Shown piece by piece: positions 9,014-20,167 of a stretch of 64,000 nucleotides of DNA. The DNA comes from Pseudomonas protegens. Lineage in GTDB: Bacteria > Pseudomonadota > Gammaproteobacteria > Pseudomonadales > Pseudomonadaceae. The stretch's first letter is position 1. The number at the start of each line of letters is the position of its first letter. The notes beneath the pieces are model-generated. The model ran no database searches, had not been told where the DNA came from, and worked only from the letters and a program-made list of their open reading frames with translations. The position numbers were made by a program, and so were the translations under genes. The stretch covers positions 186,001 to 250,000 of the forward strand of contig NZ_CP060201.1 in NCBI RefSeq assembly GCF_013407925.2, given 5' to 3'.

Positions 9014-9178
9014 CTAGCAGACGCAGGTGATTGCGCTGGCAGTACTGATCCACTGCCTGCCCACCCTCTCGGCGATTTCCCGGTGCGCCTCCAGGGTCAG
9101 CCGGTTCAGGTCCTGGGGCGTGCGGGCAATGAACCACAGCGCCAGTGCCCACGCCGCGCATCCGGGCCTCTTCGTCAA
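9014..9178 (-). CDS. Possible small ORF coupled to cheV
   Basis: 54 codons starting at TTG 9178, which overlaps the TGA stop of cheV (TTGA), and ending at TAG 9014. The predicted peptide has a hydrophobic start (WALALWFIART) followed by a charged amphipathic segment (RLTLEAHREIAERVG). No ribosome site of its own is evident, but the overlap would allow translational coupling. Composition looks coding. No family recognised; it could equally be a non-coding cheV 3' region. Confidence 0.3.
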   Translation of the reverse strand: MTKRPGCAAWALALWFIARTPQDLNRLTLEAHREIAERVGRQWISTASAITCVC

Positions 9179-10107
9179 GCCGGCGCCAGGCTGGCGATCC
9201 GGTCCACCACCCGCCCGGCCAGATCATCGGGGCGGAACTTGGCGAGAAAATCATCGGCGCCGACCTTCTTCACCATGGCCTGGTTGAAAGCCCCGGACAG
9301 CGAGGTGTGCAGCACGATGTACAGTTGCCTCATCCGCGGGTCGTTGCGCACTTCGGCGGTGAGGGTGTAGCCATCCATTTCCGGCATCTCGATATCGGAG
9401 ATCATCATCAGGAACTCCTGGTCGGGACGCTTGCCGGCTTCGAGCAGATTGCGCAAGTACTCCAGCGCCTCGCGACCGTCCTTCAACGACACCACTTCCA
9501 CTCCGACGCTCTCCAGGCAGCGGGTCACCTGCTTGCGCGCCACCGCCGAGTCATCCACCGTCAGTACCCGCCAGTGCGCCGCCGCGGCGTGGGTTTGCGC
9601 CGAGATCACGCCCTGGGAGATCTCCTCGCAGACCGGCGACACCTCGGCCAGGACTTTCTCCACGTCGATGATCTCCACCAGATGCTGGCCGACCCGGGTC
9701 ACCGCCGTCAGGTAGTTGTCCAGGCCGCTGCCCTTGGGTGGCGGGTGAATTTCCTCCCAGTTCAAGTTGACAATGTGCTCCACCGCACTGACCAGAAAGC
9801 CCTGGGTCTTGTTGTTGTACTCGGTGATGATCACGTAAGCGTTATCGATATCCTCGACGCCGGGCAAACCGGTGGCCAATGCCAGATCAAGTATCGGAAT
9901 GGATACACCACGAACATTGGCCACGCCACACACCACCGAATGTGACATGGGCAATACATTCAACTTAGGGCACTTGAGAACTTCTCTAACTTTAAAGACG
10001 TTGATGCCGTACACCTGTGACTCATTAAAACGAAACAACAACAGCTCCAGACGATTCTGCCCTGCCAACTGAGTACGGCTGTTTACCGTTTCCATCACAC
10101 TGGACAT
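9175..10107 (-). CDS. cheV: CheV-type chemotaxis coupling protein/response regulator
   Basis: 310 residues. The N-terminal CheW-like domain (about 18-160) contains VREVLKCPKLNVLP and GVANVRGVSIPILDL. The C-terminal receiver (about 178-305) has phosphoacceptor D238 in SDIEMPEMDGY and K in the KKVGADDFLAKF region. CheV proteins couple receptors to CheA and use phosphorylation for adaptation. GGGGG precedes ATG 10107. The gene lies 69 bases downstream of the Aer-like receptor on the same strand, a natural functional pair. Confidence 0.93.
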   Translation of the reverse strand: MSSVMETVNSRTQLAGQNRLELLLFRFNESQVYGINVFKVREVLKCPKLNVLPMSHSVVCGVANVRGVSIPILDLALATGLPGVEDIDNAYVIITEYNNKTQGFLVSAVEHIVNLNWEEIHPPPKGSGLDNYLTAVTRVGQHLVEIIDVEKVLAEVSPVCEEISQGVISAQTHAAAAHWRVLTVDDSAVARKQVTRCLESVGVEVVSLKDGREALEYLRNLLEAGKRPDQEFLMMISDIEMPEMDGYTLTAEVRNDPRMRQLYIVLHTSLSGAFNQAMVKKVGADDFLAKFRPDDLAGRVVDRIASLAPA

Positions 10108-10176
10108 AAGAACCCCCTGCCCTGATCTAGTTGATCAATCGGCGATTAAATGAAAGTTGCTGATTGCCGTTGGCGA

Positions 10177-11742
10177 TCAACTATTGAAACGGGTCACCAA
10201 GGCATTCAGTTCATGAGCGGTGGATTCCAGATCACCGCCCACGCTGGACGAATGCACGGCAATCTCGGCGTTCTGGTCCGAAACCCGGGCAATCTTGGTG
10301 ATCTGCTCGGATATTTCCTCGGCCACATGGGCTTGCTGCTCCGAGGCGGCGGCCATTTGCTGGCTCATCTGGTGAATCCGCTCCACCGCCGAGTTGATGC
10401 CATTCAGGGCGTCCTGGGTGCTGATCACCTGGGCCACCCCGGAGCGCGCTTCGACGCTGCCCTGGCGCGCCACCTCCACGGCCTGGCTGGCCACCTCCTG
10501 CAAGGTGACGATGATGCGCTGGATGCTCTGGGTCGACTCCTGGGTCTTGGAGGCCAGGGCCCGCACCTCGTCGGCCACCACCGCGAAACCGCGGCCCTGC
10601 TCACCGGCCCGGGCGGCCTCGATCGCCGCGTTGAGGGCCAGCAGGTTGGTCTGCTCGGCGATGGAGCGGATCATGTTGGCCGCCTGCTGGATCGACTGGG
10701 TTTCCGCGGCCAGGCCCTCCACGGACTGGCTGACCGCGTCCACGGTGTCCGCCAGCTTCTCGATCACCGCGCGGGTTTTCTGCGCTTCCTCGGAGCCCAC
10801 CTGGGTCAGGTTGTTGACCTGATCGGCGGCCGAAGCGGTGTCGTGGATATGCACCGACACCTCGGAAATCGACGAGGCCATCTGGTTCATCGCGGTGGCC
10901 GCCATGTCCGCTTCGTCACGCTGCTTGCCCAGGGCGCTCTCCGCCTGCTTGGACAGACTCTGGCTGGTGGAGGCCAGGGACGCCGCCTGGTTGGCGTAGT
11001 CGCCAAGCCGGCTGAGGGCGGTGCGGATTTTCGCCGACTCGCTGATCAGGATCATCTGCAACTGCGCCACCGGGCCGTGTTCGTCGGTGTAGGTACGGGC
11101 GATCAGCTCACTGTCGAAGCTGCCCAGGGACACCGAGCTGATACGCCCGAGCATCTGCCGCGAGCGATACACGGCATAGCCCTGGACCGCGAAATAGCCG
11201 GGGACCGCCGCGCCCAGCGCCGCCCAGGCGCCACCCAGCCAGTAGGCGCCGGCGCTGGCCGCCAGGGCCAGCAGCGGTGGCAAGGCGAAGTTGCAGACGC
11301 TGGCCACCCGGTAGCTCCAGGGCAGGGCCAGGTTATCGCTGCGCATGCGTTGATAGAGGGCGCCGGCGCGCTCCACCTGTTGCCGCTCGGGCTTGACCCG
11401 CACCGACTCATAGCCGGCAATCACGCCCTTGCTGAAGATCGGCGTGACGTAGGCGTTGACCCAGTAGTGGTCACCGTTGCTGCTGCGGTTCTTGACGATG
11501 CCCATCCAGCTCTTGCCGTCCTTGAGATAGGACCACATGTGCGCGAACACCGCTTCGGGCATGTCCGGATGGCGCACGATATTGTGTGGGCTACCGATCA
11601 GTTCTTCGCGGCTGAAACCACTGACCGCGACAAACTCGTCATTGCAGTAAGTGATCTTGCCGTGAACATCGGTGGCGGAAATCAGCCGTTGCTCCGCAGG
11701 AAACACCAGCTCGCGCTGGGTCACAGGAAGATTGTTTCTCAT
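10177..11742 (-). CDS. aer: Aer-type PAS chemoreceptor (aerotaxis)
   Basis: 521 residues. The N-terminal PAS domain (about 15-115) has the Aer-type sequence [21 protein letters not shown] and [12 protein letters not shown] hydrophobic hairpin at about 150-192 anchors the protein without a periplasmic sensor domain. A HAMP-like region and a methyl-accepting signalling domain follow, with the hairpin core [20 protein letters not shown]. This is the Aer architecture: FAD-bound PAS senses redox and signals through CheW/CheV to CheA. GAGG lies about 9 bases before ATG 11742. The 279 bases upstream (to the next gene's stop at 12022) are AT-rich and probably hold its promoter; no gene seen there. 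Confidence 0.9.
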   Translation of the reverse strand: MRNNLPVTQRELVFPAEQRLISATDVHGKITYCNDEFVAVSGFSREELIGSPHNIVRHPDMPEAVFAHMWSYLKDGKSWMGIVKNRSSNGDHYWVNAYVTPIFSKGVIAGYESVRVKPERQQVERAGALYQRMRSDNLALPWSYRVASVCNFALPPLLALAASAGAYWLGGAWAALGAAVPGYFAVQGYAVYRSRQMLGRISSVSLGSFDSELIARTYTDEHGPVAQLQMILISESAKIRTALSRLGDYANQAASLASTSQSLSKQAESALGKQRDEADMAATAMNQMASSISEVSVHIHDTASAADQVNNLTQVGSEEAQKTRAVIEKLADTVDAVSQSVEGLAAETQSIQQAANMIRSIAEQTNLLALNAAIEAARAGEQGRGFAVVADEVRALASKTQESTQSIQRIIVTLQEVASQAVEVARQGSVEARSGVAQVISTQDALNGINSAVERIHQMSQQMAAASEQQAHVAEEISEQITKIARVSDQNAEIAVHSSSVGGDLESTAHELNALVTRFNS

Positions 11743-12021
11743 CTAAAAAGCCTCGCAGGAAAGTGTTCATTTTCCATTCGGTATCAAATAAAGATTTCCG
11801 CATCCTGCGATGACTCGAAGACTTCCTCTGCTGACTTGCAGAACTTTCCAGAGCCAAGTGAATTATTGCAAATGGCCATTATCGATCCAGTCGACGCAAG
11901 TCTAGATTCCGGCGTCAAGAAAAGTGTGAAAATTTCATCAAGCCATTCAACTTAGAGAGCAAAAAATCAAAGATTTTCTGATGTGCATCAACAATTGAAG
12001 CTGGAATAGAAAGCTAGCTTT

Positions 12022-15000
12022 CTAATTGTTGAGAAGCATTCTTTGCAAAACACCCTGCGCCTGCGAAAACTCCATTCGCTGAACATGAGCCACAAACTCG
12101 TCGAAGGTCGTTCTATCAACCGGCAACTCATGTTGCGCCAAGGCTTCAGTGAGCGTCAGGGCCTGCAAGTTGCTCTGGCGCAACAGCGGCAAAATCTCCA
12201 GCAGGGCGCGCTGGAAAACAGCCTGGTCCAGGGTGTCCTGGGAGGCGCGGGCCATCCCTGGCGAGACACGCCCGAATTCCAGCTGCAAACTCGCCAAGGT
12301 GCTGGCCAGTAGCCGTTGCAGTTGGTCCAGATGGCCCTCGGTGAGGGTCCTGTGCAGCGCCGCGCCGTCGCGCAGGGGCTGTTCCAGCTCGGCGCAACTG
12401 AGCGCGAACCCTCGCCCCCCGAGGTTGCCGGCAGCGCCCTTGAGGGTATGCAGCAGGTAGCAGGCCTCCTTGGCATTGTCCTGGGCAAGGCTCTGGCGCA
12501 AACGTTCCAGCAGCTCTCCCAGCGTGGCCTCCGAGCCATCGAGCACCTGATTGAGCAAGTCACGGTTGCCGCCGAAGCGTTCCAGAATCAGCGCCGGGTC
12601 CTCGATCAGGCCGGCCTGGGTGGAAGGCTCGACACCCGGCGCCACCCGCGCCGCGCCACCGGTCCAGAACAGCAGGCTGTTGACCAGTTGCGGCAGGTTG
12701 ATCGGTTTGCCGACATGGTCATCCATGCCCGCGGCCAGGCAGCTCTGGCGGTCGGCCTGGGAGGCATTGGCGGTCATGGCAATGATCGGCAGGCGGGCAA
12801 AGCGGGCATCGGCGCGGATCCGCCGGGTGGCTTCATAGCCGTCGATATCGGGCATCTGGATGTCCATCAGCACCGCGGCAAAGGGTTCCTCGGCTTCGAG
12901 CATCATTTGCACCCCTTGCAACCCGCCATCAGCCAAGTGCACCTGGGCCCCTTCCTGGGTCAGCAGTTCACGGGCGATCTGCCGGTTCAGGGCGTTGTCC
13001 TCCACCACCAGCAAGCGCAGGCCAGTGAGGGCTGCGCGCGGCACGGGCAAGGTGGCCGGCGGGCCGTCGCGGGCGACGCCGCGCTCGGCCAGCAGCGCCT
13101 GTGCCAGTTGCCGCGGGGTAAAGGGCTTGCTCAGGTAGTGAGCAAAAGGCGCCTCGGGGCTGTCCAGCCTGGCCAACAGCGCCGTGGCATCCTGATGACT
13201 CAACATCACCACCGTCGGCGGCGCCGCCAGTTGCATGTCCTTGATCCGTTGGGCGGCGTGCAGGCCGTCCATGTCCGGCATCAGCCAATCCAGCAGGATC
13301 AGGTCGTAGGCCTCGCCCCGGGCCACGGCGGCCTCCACGGCCAACAAGGCCTGAGCGCCACTGGCGGCGTGTTCGACGGTCCAGCCGAAGCCGCGCAAGG
13401 TGCGCACATTCAGCTCCAGCGCCAGGGGGTGGTCATCCACCACCAGCACCCGCAGGACCTTGCCTCCCAGAGGCAGGGGTTCGGCGACCCCGGCACCGTC
13501 CAGCCCCAGCTCCAGCTCGAAGCTGAAACAGCTGCCTGCGCCGAGCTCGCTGCGCACCTGCAACTGCCCGCCCATCAGCCGCACCAGGTGCTTGCAGATC
13601 GCCAGGCCCAGGCCGGTGCCGCCAAAACGCCGGGTGGTCGAGGCCTCCGCCTGATGGAAACCTTCGAAGATCACCTGCAGGTGCTCGGCGCTGATGCCAA
13701 TCCCGCTGTCACTCACCGCCACTTGCAGACGCACGCTGCGCTCGCGCAGTTCAAGCAACTTCAGGCCCAGCACCACCTGGCCCTCGGCGGTGAACTTCAG
13801 GGCATTGCCCGCCAGGTTGATCAACACCTGCTGCAGGCGCAGGCTGTCGCCCACCAGGTTCAGCGGCAACTGCGGGTCAAGATCGAAGATCAGCTCGATA
13901 TCGCCCACGCCCTGATTGCCCGCCAGCACCACCGCCAGGTCGCGCAGCAGTTGATCGAGGTCGAAGGCGTGTTCCTCCAGCTGCAACTTGCCAGCCTCGA
14001 TCTTCGAGTAATCGAGAATGTCGTTGAGTAGCCCCAGCAGAGACTTGGCGGCGGTCTGCGCCTTGGTCGCGTAATCCTGCTGGCGCGGCTCCAGGCCGGC
14101 CCGCTGCAGCAGTTGCAGCATCCCCAGCACGGCATTCATCGGCGTGCGGATCTCATGGCTCATGTTGGCCAGGAACGATGACTTGGCCTCGCTCGCGGCA
14201 TCCGCCTGCTCCTTGGCATACAGCAGCCGGGACTCCAGCTCCCGTTGGGCCGTGATGTCCAGGTTGATCCCGGTCACCCGCAGCGCCTGGCCATCGGCGT
14301 TGCGCTCCACATAGGCCCCGGACTGGATGAATCGCACCTGCCCGCTGGGGCTGACCACGCGAAAGATCGGATCGTAGACACCCTGGCCCGCCACCGCCTC
14401 GGCCAGCTTGCGCTGGGTCAGTTGCTGGTCATCCGGGTGCACCCGGGCCAGCCAGTGCTCATAGTTCAACCCGTTGCCCCGCAGCGCCAGCGGCTGCTCG
14501 TAGAGCTCGAACATGCGCTCGTTCCAGTCCAGCGAGTGGTCGTCGAGATTCCAGGACCAGATCCCCAGCTTGGCCACTTCGGCGGCCATCAACAGTTGGT
14601 CGCGGGCCGTGGCCAGGGTCTGTTCCGCGGCCTTGCGCTCGGTGATGTCGACGGCGATGCCCAGGTAGCCAGTCAGCTGTCCAGCGTCGTCGCGCAGGGC
14701 GCTGACCACCAGGGTCGCGGCGAAGTGCGAACCGTCCTTGCGCACCATGGTCCATTCGCGGGTCTCCGCGCCTTCGGCTTCCGCCTGCTGGACGAACACG
14801 CGAAAGCCTTCGATGGGATGCTGATACTGGGCACTGAGTTCGCTGCCGCGCTGGCGGATCTCCTCCGGCAGGTGGATCACCGCCGGGGTGTGCAGCCCCA
14901 CCAGTTCCTCGGCCCGGTAACCCGACAGGTGCTCGGCACCGCGATTGAACACACGAATGATGCCGTCGCGGTCGGTGGCGATGATCGCCACCTGCGAAGC

Positions 15001-16494
15001 CGAGCGCAGCACGCTGGAGAGCAGCAGGTTGATTTGCCCCAGTTCGGCGGTGCGCGCCGCCACCTGGTCCTCCAGGCTGGCGTTGAGTTCGAGAATCCGT
15101 GCTTCGGCGGCCTTCTGCGCGGTGATGTCGCGGACCGTCTTCGAGGCGCCGATGACCTGGCCGCGCTCACCGAGAATCGGCGAAACGTTGACCGATACCT
15201 CGACCCGGCTGCCGTCCCGGCGCAGGCGTTGGGTATCGAAGCTGTGCACCCGTTCGCCATCGCGCAACTTGCGCAGGATCTGCTGTTCTTCCTGCGCCAG
15301 CTCTGGCGGCACGATCAGGTCCAGGAGCAAGCGGCCGCGGGCCTGTTCGGCGCTGTGGCCAAAAATCTCTTCGGCGCCGCGGTTCCAGCTGGTGATACGC
15401 CCTTCCAGGGTCGTGCCGATGATGCCGTCGCTGGAGCTTTCGACGATGGCCGCGAGCCGGGTCTGGTCACGGCGCAAACGGTGCTGCCGGTTGACCCCCA
15501 GGGCAATCAAGCTGCCCACCACCGCCAGAAACAGGGTCAGCAGGCCGCCGATCCACAGGACCCAGGCAGGCGAGGTCTGATGCAGCGGCTCGACGAACCC
15601 CGGCCCCACGCTGAACTCGAAAGCCCAGCGGCGCCCGAACACCTGTTCCTCCCGGGTCCGCGATGTCAGCGTGTCCTTCAATGGCTGGGCCGAGCTGACA
15701 AAAAAGCTGCTGGCGTCGGCGCTGTCGCTGATGTCGCGCAACACCAGGCGCTGGCTGGCCGGGTCGAACGGCAAGTCCTTGAGCACCTCGTTCATCACCA
15801 GGGGCGCAAAGGTCCAGCCCAGGGTCTGGGCCTCGCGCTGCTGCGGCGAGGACGGCACCTCGGCGCTGCGGTACACAGGCAACAGGAACAGCAACGACCC
15901 CATCACCGCTCCAGGCTCCTGGCGCAGCGACAAGGGCCCGGTCAGCCGCGGCTCGCCACTGTGCATGGCGGCCACGGCGGCGGCCCGGCGCACCGGCTCC
16001 GAGGCCAGGTCCAGGCCCAGGGCCGACTGGTTCGGCGCCAGCGGTTCAAGGTACTGCACCACATAGCGATCACCGTGGTGCGGCTGCCATTGCTGCAGCT
16101 GAAAGCCCGGCGCGCCATCGCGCTGCGCCGCGGCCAGGAACGCGCGCTCGCGCGCCTCGGGCACGCGCCGGACAAAACCGAAACCGTGGGCGCCGAAAAA
16201 CTCCCGGTCCAGGTCCCGGCCCTGGCTGTAGCGATGGAAGATCTCCCGGGTCACGCCGTCTTCACCAGCGGTGACAATCACCCCGCGGGCGCCGCGCAGG
16301 CCGTATTGGTACAAGGTCATGCGCTCCAGCACATGGCGCATGGCGTCCTCGGCCGCGCGCGACACCGCCTGTTCCAGCTGATGGGCGTTGACCCGGGCCA
16401 CCAGCCAGTAGACCGCGGCGGTGGCGCTGCTACCCAGGACACTGATCAGCGCCAGGTAGAGCAATCCCATTTGCACAGAGCGTCCAGGCTTCAC
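12022..16494 (-). CDS. Hybrid sensor histidine kinase: CHASE, multiple PAS, HK, two REC, HPt
   Basis: 1490 residues. N-terminal TM helix, then a periplasmic CHASE domain ([32 protein letters not shown]), a second TM near 320 and three to four PAS/PAC repeats with [11 protein letters not shown] and [18 protein letters not shown]. The HisKA domain has the H-box [15 protein letters not shown]. The HATPase has [16 protein letters not shown] and [13 protein letters not shown]. Two receiver domains follow ([24 protein letters not shown]) and a C-terminal HPt ([14 protein letters not shown]). GTG 16494 is chosen because GAGGA precedes it. It lies 28 bases downstream of the REC-GGDEF-EAL gene, so both are likely cotranscribed and the kinase is the probable phosphodonor. 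Confidence 0.92.
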   Translation of the reverse strand: MKPGRSVQMGLLYLALISVLGSSATAAVYWLVARVNAHQLEQAVSRAAEDAMRHVLERMTLYQYGLRGARGVIVTAGEDGVTREIFHRYSQGRDLDREFFGAHGFGFVRRVPEARERAFLAAAQRDGAPGFQLQQWQPHHGDRYVVQYLEPLAPNQSALGLDLASEPVRRAAAVAAMHSGEPRLTGPLSLRQEPGAVMGSLLFLLPVYRSAEVPSSPQQREAQTLGWTFAPLVMNEVLKDLPFDPASQRLVLRDISDSADASSFFVSSAQPLKDTLTSRTREEQVFGRRWAFEFSVGPGFVEPLHQTSPAWVLWIGGLLTLFLAVVGSLIALGVNRQHRLRRDQTRLAAIVESSSDGIIGTTLEGRITSWNRGAEEIFGHSAEQARGRLLLDLIVPPELAQEEQQILRKLRDGERVHSFDTQRLRRDGSRVEVSVNVSPILGERGQVIGASKTVRDITAQKAAEARILELNASLEDQVAARTAELGQINLLLSSVLRSASQVAIIATDRDGIIRVFNRGAEHLSGYRAEELVGLHTPAVIHLPEEIRQRGSELSAQYQHPIEGFRVFVQQAEAEGAETREWTMVRKDGSHFAATLVVSALRDDAGQLTGYLGIAVDITERKAAEQTLATARDQLLMAAEVAKLGIWSWNLDDHSLDWNERMFELYEQPLALRGNGLNYEHWLARVHPDDQQLTQRKLAEAVAGQGVYDPIFRVVSPSGQVRFIQSGAYVERNADGQALRVTGINLDITAQRELESRLLYAKEQADAASEAKSSFLANMSHEIRTPMNAVLGMLQLLQRAGLEPRQQDYATKAQTAAKSLLGLLNDILDYSKIEAGKLQLEEHAFDLDQLLRDLAVVLAGNQGVGDIELIFDLDPQLPLNLVGDSLRLQQVLINLAGNALKFTAEGQVVLGLKLLELRERSVRLQVAVSDSGIGISAEHLQVIFEGFHQAEASTTRRFGGTGLGLAICKHLVRLMGGQLQVRSELGAGSCFSFELELGLDGAGVAEPLPLGGKVLRVLVVDDHPLALELNVRTLRGFGWTVEHAASGAQALLAVEAAVARGEAYDLILLDWLMPDMDGLHAAQRIKDMQLAAPPTVVMLSHQDATALLARLDSPEAPFAHYLSKPFTPRQLAQALLAERGVARDGPPATLPVPRAALTGLRLLVVEDNALNRQIARELLTQEGAQVHLADGGLQGVQMMLEAEEPFAAVLMDIQMPDIDGYEATRRIRADARFARLPIIAMTANASQADRQSCLAAGMDDHVGKPINLPQLVNSLLFWTGGAARVAPGVEPSTQAGLIEDPALILERFGGNRDLLNQVLDGSEATLGELLERLRQSLAQDNAKEACYLLHTLKGAAGNLGGRGFALSCAELEQPLRDGAALHRTLTEGHLDQLQRLLASTLASLQLEFGRVSPGMARASQDTLDQAVFQRALLEILPLLRQSNLQALTLTEALAQHELPVDRTTFDEFVAHVQRMEFSQAQGVLQRMLLNN

Positions 16495-16522
16495 GGGCGA
16501 TCCTCGTTGGGGCCGGCAGGGT

Positions 16523-18214
16523 TCAGGGCCTAGCCGTCAGGCGGCCCTCGGCCAGGTACTCACTCATGTTCGGGTACGACAGCGGACGGCAGTAAAGAAA
16601 GCCCTGCATCACATGGCAGCCCTGGGCGGACAGGGCCCGGGCCTGCTCCTCGGTCTCCACGCCCTCGGCGACCAGTTGCAAGTCCAGGGCCAGCCCCAGC
16701 TGAATGATGGCTCGGGTGATTGCCGCGTCACTGGGGTCGCTGACCATGTCACGCACGAAACTCTGGTCGATCTTCAGCACATCGATGGGCAAGCGCTTGA
16801 GATAGGCCAGGCTGGAATAGCCCGTGCCGAAATCATCGATGGCGATGCCCACCCCCAGGGCCTTCAAGTCGCTGAGCAGGTCGCAGCTGTGCTCACCGTC
16901 CACCAGGGCCAGGACCCCTTCGGTGATTTCCAGCTCCAGGGCCCCGGGTTCGATGGCGCTTTCCACTAGGGTCTGCTTGACCAGGTCGAGAAACTGCGGA
17001 TCGGAAAACTGCAAAGGCGAGATGTTCACGCTGACGCTGATGGCATGCCCCTGTTGGTTCCATTGGCGGATGGCCTGACACGCCTGACGCAGCACCCAGC
17101 GCCCCAGGGGCACGATCAGCCCGCAATCCTCGGCCAGGGGAATGAACTCGGCGGGGGAAATCATCCTGCCGTGCTCGTCGCGCAAGCGCAGCAGGGCTTC
17201 GACGCCCACCGCCCGTTGCAGGCGCAGATCGACCTTGGCCTGGTAGAACACCTCGAAGCGCTCCTGCTCCAGCGCGGTGCGCATCTCTCGTTCCAGCTGA
17301 TGCCGGGCACGGACCCGCTGATGGGTCGGATGGTCGAAGAAGCGGTACTGACCGCGCCCCGCCTGCTTGGCCTGGTGCGCCGCGGCGTCGGCGTGCTGCA
17401 GCAGGGACTCGGCGTCCAGGCTGTCATCGGGATAGACACTGATGCCGATGCTGGCCGTCAAGTCATAGCGCGACGGGCCGAGCACCAGCGGTTGGGCGAT
17501 GGCCTGCATGACCCGCTCGGCGCATTCGCTCAAGTCGTCCACGGCGTTCAGCTCGGGCACCAACAGCATGAACTCATCTCCGCCCTGGCGGCTCAGGGTG
17601 TCGGTCAGGCGGCAGCAATGGCTCAGGCGCAGGGCGATCTCCTGAAGCACCGCGTCGCCTTCGCGATGGCTGCTGGTGTCATTGATGACCTTGAAGTGGT
17701 CGATATCGATCGACAGCAAGCCGACCAGCCCCTGGCCCGAGGCGGCCTGGCGAATCGCCTGTTCAGTGCGGTCATGCAGCAACTGGCGGTTGGGCAACTG
17801 GGTCAGGGGGTCATAGTTGGCCAGGCGCCGGGACTCTTCGCCCAGCTTGAGGTGAGCCTCGACCCGCGCCCGGGCGATGGGCACATTGATCGGCTTTTGC
17901 AGAAAATCGGCGCCGCCCAGGCGCAATGCGCGCAATTCGTGCTCGGTCTGGCGGTGCGAAGTGACGAAGATCACCGAGGCCTGGGACAGCCGCGGGTCGG
18001 ATTTGATCAGCTCGCACACCAGGTAGCCGTCCATGTCGGGCATTTCGATGTCCAGCAGGACAATGTCCGGCAGGCACTGGCGGGCCACTTCCAGGGCCTG
18101 GGCCCCCTGGGTGGCGACATAGACCTCGCCCAGGTCCTGGAGCGCCTGACCGAGTATCCGCAGGTCATTGACCTGATCGTCAACGATCAGAATGATCGGC
18201 TTGTGATTGAGCAT
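16523..18214 (-). CDS. Response regulator REC-GGDEF-EAL (c-di-GMP turnover)
   Basis: 563 residues. The receiver domain (5-125) has D55 as phosphoacceptor (LLDIEMPDMDGY) and K108. The GGDEF domain (about 132-295) has an intact GGDEF at 211-215 and an inhibitory-site RxxD at 202-205; the usual NDTLGH reads NDTSSH. The EAL domain (about 305-555) has EAL 339-341, NIS, EITEG, DDFGTGYSS and EGVET, all expected for activity. It is therefore a bifunctional candidate controlled by phosphorylation. The adjacent hybrid kinase is the natural partner. ATG 18214 is the first gene of this leftward pair. Confidence 0.93.
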   Translation of the reverse strand: MLNHKPIILIVDDQVNDLRILGQALQDLGEVYVATQGAQALEVARQCLPDIVLLDIEMPDMDGYLVCELIKSDPRLSQASVIFVTSHRQTEHELRALRLGGADFLQKPINVPIARARVEAHLKLGEESRRLANYDPLTQLPNRQLLHDRTEQAIRQAASGQGLVGLLSIDIDHFKVINDTSSHREGDAVLQEIALRLSHCCRLTDTLSRQGGDEFMLLVPELNAVDDLSECAERVMQAIAQPLVLGPSRYDLTASIGISVYPDDSLDAESLLQHADAAAHQAKQAGRGQYRFFDHPTHQRVRARHQLEREMRTALEQERFEVFYQAKVDLRLQRAVGVEALLRLRDEHGRMISPAEFIPLAEDCGLIVPLGRWVLRQACQAIRQWNQQGHAISVSVNISPLQFSDPQFLDLVKQTLVESAIEPGALELEITEGVLALVDGEHSCDLLSDLKALGVGIAIDDFGTGYSSLAYLKRLPIDVLKIDQSFVRDMVSDPSDAAITRAIIQLGLALDLQLVAEGVETEEQARALSAQGCHVMQGFLYCRPLSYPNMSEYLAEGRLTARP

Positions 18215-18373
18215 CGCGCTGGTCCCTCTGCCCGATTCCCCGAGATGAATATCCTTCCCCGGCCAGAGAATCCTAGACCAAGATTTATCAGCACAATGCC
18301 ACTAGTTTGATATATGGCTGCACGCCACAGCCTCTAACGGCCCAAGCCTGTGCACAGCCGTTACCGCTACCCC

Positions 18374-18403
18374 GGGCGCCGGCACCGATAAAGGCCGGCG
18401 CCC
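18374..18403. other. GC-rich stem-loop between divergent genes
   Basis: GGGCGCCGGC and GCCGGCGCCC form a perfect 10-bp stem with a 10-base loop. It lies in the 229-base region between the divergently transcribed REC-GGDEF-EAL and GNAT genes, so it is not an obvious terminator; no T-run follows. Role unknown. Confidence 0.4.
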
Positions 18404-18443
18404 CCCCAACGCCCCGGACCGACCGGGGCTGGAGTCACTCTTG

Positions 18444-18917
18444 ATGGAACGCCTTGAACTGCGCGCGGCGGCCCGCGACGACTGGCCCTGCCTGGAAAAC
18501 CTCATGCAGTTCTATCTCTATGAGCTGAGCCAGTGGCTGCCCATCAAACTGGCGGCCCAGGGGCTGTATGCCCTCCAGGCCCTGGACGACTACTGGCGGC
18601 ACCCGGCCACCCAGCCCTGGCTGATTCTGGTGGCCGGAGAGCTGGCGGGCTTTGCCGTGGTCGACCAGCAACGCTGCGACCACAATGCCCGCCGTAACCT
18701 CGGCTACCTGTTCATTGCCCGACGGTTCCGGCGCCTGGGCATCGGCCGCCAGGTGACGCAACAGTTGTTCGAACACTTCAAGGGGTCCTGGCAGGTGATG
18801 CACTTTGACGCCAACCTGCCCGCCCGGGATTTCTGGCGGGCCATGCTGGCGGGGCAAACCCCGACGCCGATCATCGCCCAGGGCTACCCCGCCAGCCTGT
18901 ACCGCTGGCCAGACTGA
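18444..18917 (+). CDS. GNAT-family acetyltransferase
   Basis: 157 residues. The acetyl-CoA binding core is recognisable as NLGYLFIARRFRRLGIGRQVTQQLFEHFKGSW (R/Q-x-x-G-x-G/A type, RRLGIG at about 96-101). N-terminal LRAAARDDWPCLENLMQFYLYEL is typical of small GNAT proteins. The substrate is not predictable. Start ATG 18444 is chosen over the preceding TTG; CTGGAG lies about 9-14 bases upstream. Stands alone, divergent from the GGDEF-EAL gene. Confidence 0.8.
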   Translation: MERLELRAAARDDWPCLENLMQFYLYELSQWLPIKLAAQGLYALQALDDYWRHPATQPWLILVAGELAGFAVVDQQRCDHNARRNLGYLFIARRFRRLGIGRQVTQQLFEHFKGSWQVMHFDANLPARDFWRAMLAGQTPTPIIAQGYPASLYRWPD

Positions 18918-19251
18918 TGCCGTCCAGGCACGGGGCCGGGCACCACGAGCAGAATCAGGGATTGACAAAGCCCGGCGCGGCTTTTAAAACTGAGCGCCTC
19001 ATTTACGAGCCTGCATCGACCATGTCCCCAGCCCTCACCTTCAACTTCCCTGTCATTGGCCTGCCGGCCAAGGCTGAAGTGTGTGTGGCCTGCAGCCGTA
19101 AATCGAAGAAACAGTCGCTCATGTGACCGGGGCACTGTGTCCCGTCAGATGAGCTGACAGGACATCAAGCGCTACGGACACCCTCCCCCCTGCTTAACGC
19201 CCTTCTACTCTTCTGACGACGACCCGACGGTCAACCTTCAGGAGAACACGC
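18918..19251 (+). other. Intergenic region with candidate promoter for the DapA-like gene
   Basis: A sigma-70-like promoter can be seen: TTGACA 18962-18967, 17-base spacer, TAAAAC 18985-18990. It would give a leader of about 250 bases before the DapA-like gene. The leader contains a 34-codon ORF (ATG 19022 to TGA 19126) without a convincing ribosome site, ending in a basic, Lys-rich tail. No riboswitch fold was recognised. The DapA-like start has AGGAGAA just upstream. Confidence 0.45.
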
Positions 19252-20115
19252 ATGTCATCGTTTCAAGGAATCTGGGTCCCCATCGTCACGCCCTTTCACA
19301 ATGGCGCCATCGACTTTGCCGCCCTGCGGCGCCTGAGCGCCCATCTGCTGGAAAGCGGCGTGGCCGGGCTGGTGGTCTGCGGCACCACCGGCGAGGCCGC
19401 GGCCCTGGACAAGGACGAGCAACTGGCGGTGCTCGACGCCGTGCTCGAACAGGCCCCCGCCGGGCGGGTCATCATGGGCCTGGCGGGCAACAACCTGAAA
19501 GCGCTGCTGAGCCTGCAAGCGGAAATCCTCAAGCGCCCGGTGGCGGCCCTGCTGGTGCCCGCGCCCTATTACATCCGGCCCTCCCAGGCAGCCCTGGAAA
19601 GCTTCTTCCACTGCGTTGCCGAGGCCTCCAGCGTGCCGCTGATCGTCTATGACATTCCCTATCGCACCGGGGTCAACCTGGACAAGGACACCCTGCTCAA
19701 CATCGTGCGTCATCCGCGGATCGCCGCCGTCAAGGACTGTGGCGGCAACCTGGACAAGACCCTGGCGCTGCTGGCCAGCGGCGCGGTAGAGGTGCTGTGC
19801 GGCGAGGACCTGCAACTGTTCAACGCCCTGTGCCTGGGTGCCTGCGGCGCCATCGCGGCCGCGGCGCACATTCGTCCGGAGTTGTTCGTGCAGTTGCAGC
19901 GCCAGGTCCGCGACCAGCAACTGGATGCGGCGCGGACCACCTTCCGGCAACTGGTGCCGCTGATTCAGGCGCTGTTCGCCGAGCCCAACCCGGCGCCGGT
20001 AAAGGCCCTGCTGGCCCATCAGGGTCTGATCGAGCCGCACCTGCGGGCCCCGATGCAGGATTGCAGCGCCGCCACCGCCGCCCACCTGCAAAACCTGCTG
20101 GCCGGCCTGCCCTGA
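19252..20115 (+). CDS. DapA/NAL-superfamily aldolase (dihydrodipicolinate synthase-like)
   Basis: 287 residues, the normal DapA length. Key residues are present: GTTGE at 44-48, Y133 in YDIPYRTG and Schiff-base K161 in AAVKDCGG. It should catalyse a pyruvate-dependent aldol reaction, possibly 4-hydroxy-tetrahydrodipicolinate formation for lysine/peptidoglycan. It is not next to other lysine genes. Pseudomonads often have several DapA-like paralogues, so it may act on another oxo-acid. AGGAGAA precedes ATG 19252. Cytoplasmic. Confidence 0.85.
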   Translation: MSSFQGIWVPIVTPFHNGAIDFAALRRLSAHLLESGVAGLVVCGTTGEAAALDKDEQLAVLDAVLEQAPAGRVIMGLAGNNLKALLSLQAEILKRPVAALLVPAPYYIRPSQAALESFFHCVAEASSVPLIVYDIPYRTGVNLDKDTLLNIVRHPRIAAVKDCGGNLDKTLALLASGAVEVLCGEDLQLFNALCLGACGAIAAAAHIRPELFVQLQRQVRDQQLDAARTTFRQLVPLIQALFAEPNPAPVKALLAHQGLIEPHLRAPMQDCSAATAAHLQNLLAGLP

Positions 20116-20167
20116 AGGGCTTGCCACGCGGCCCGCAGGCGCCGATCGCTGCGGCGCGCGGGCGCGC

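Noticed and set aside
18917..19126. 69-codon frame after the GNAT gene
   Set aside because: No ribosome site; overlaps a likely promoter for the next gene.
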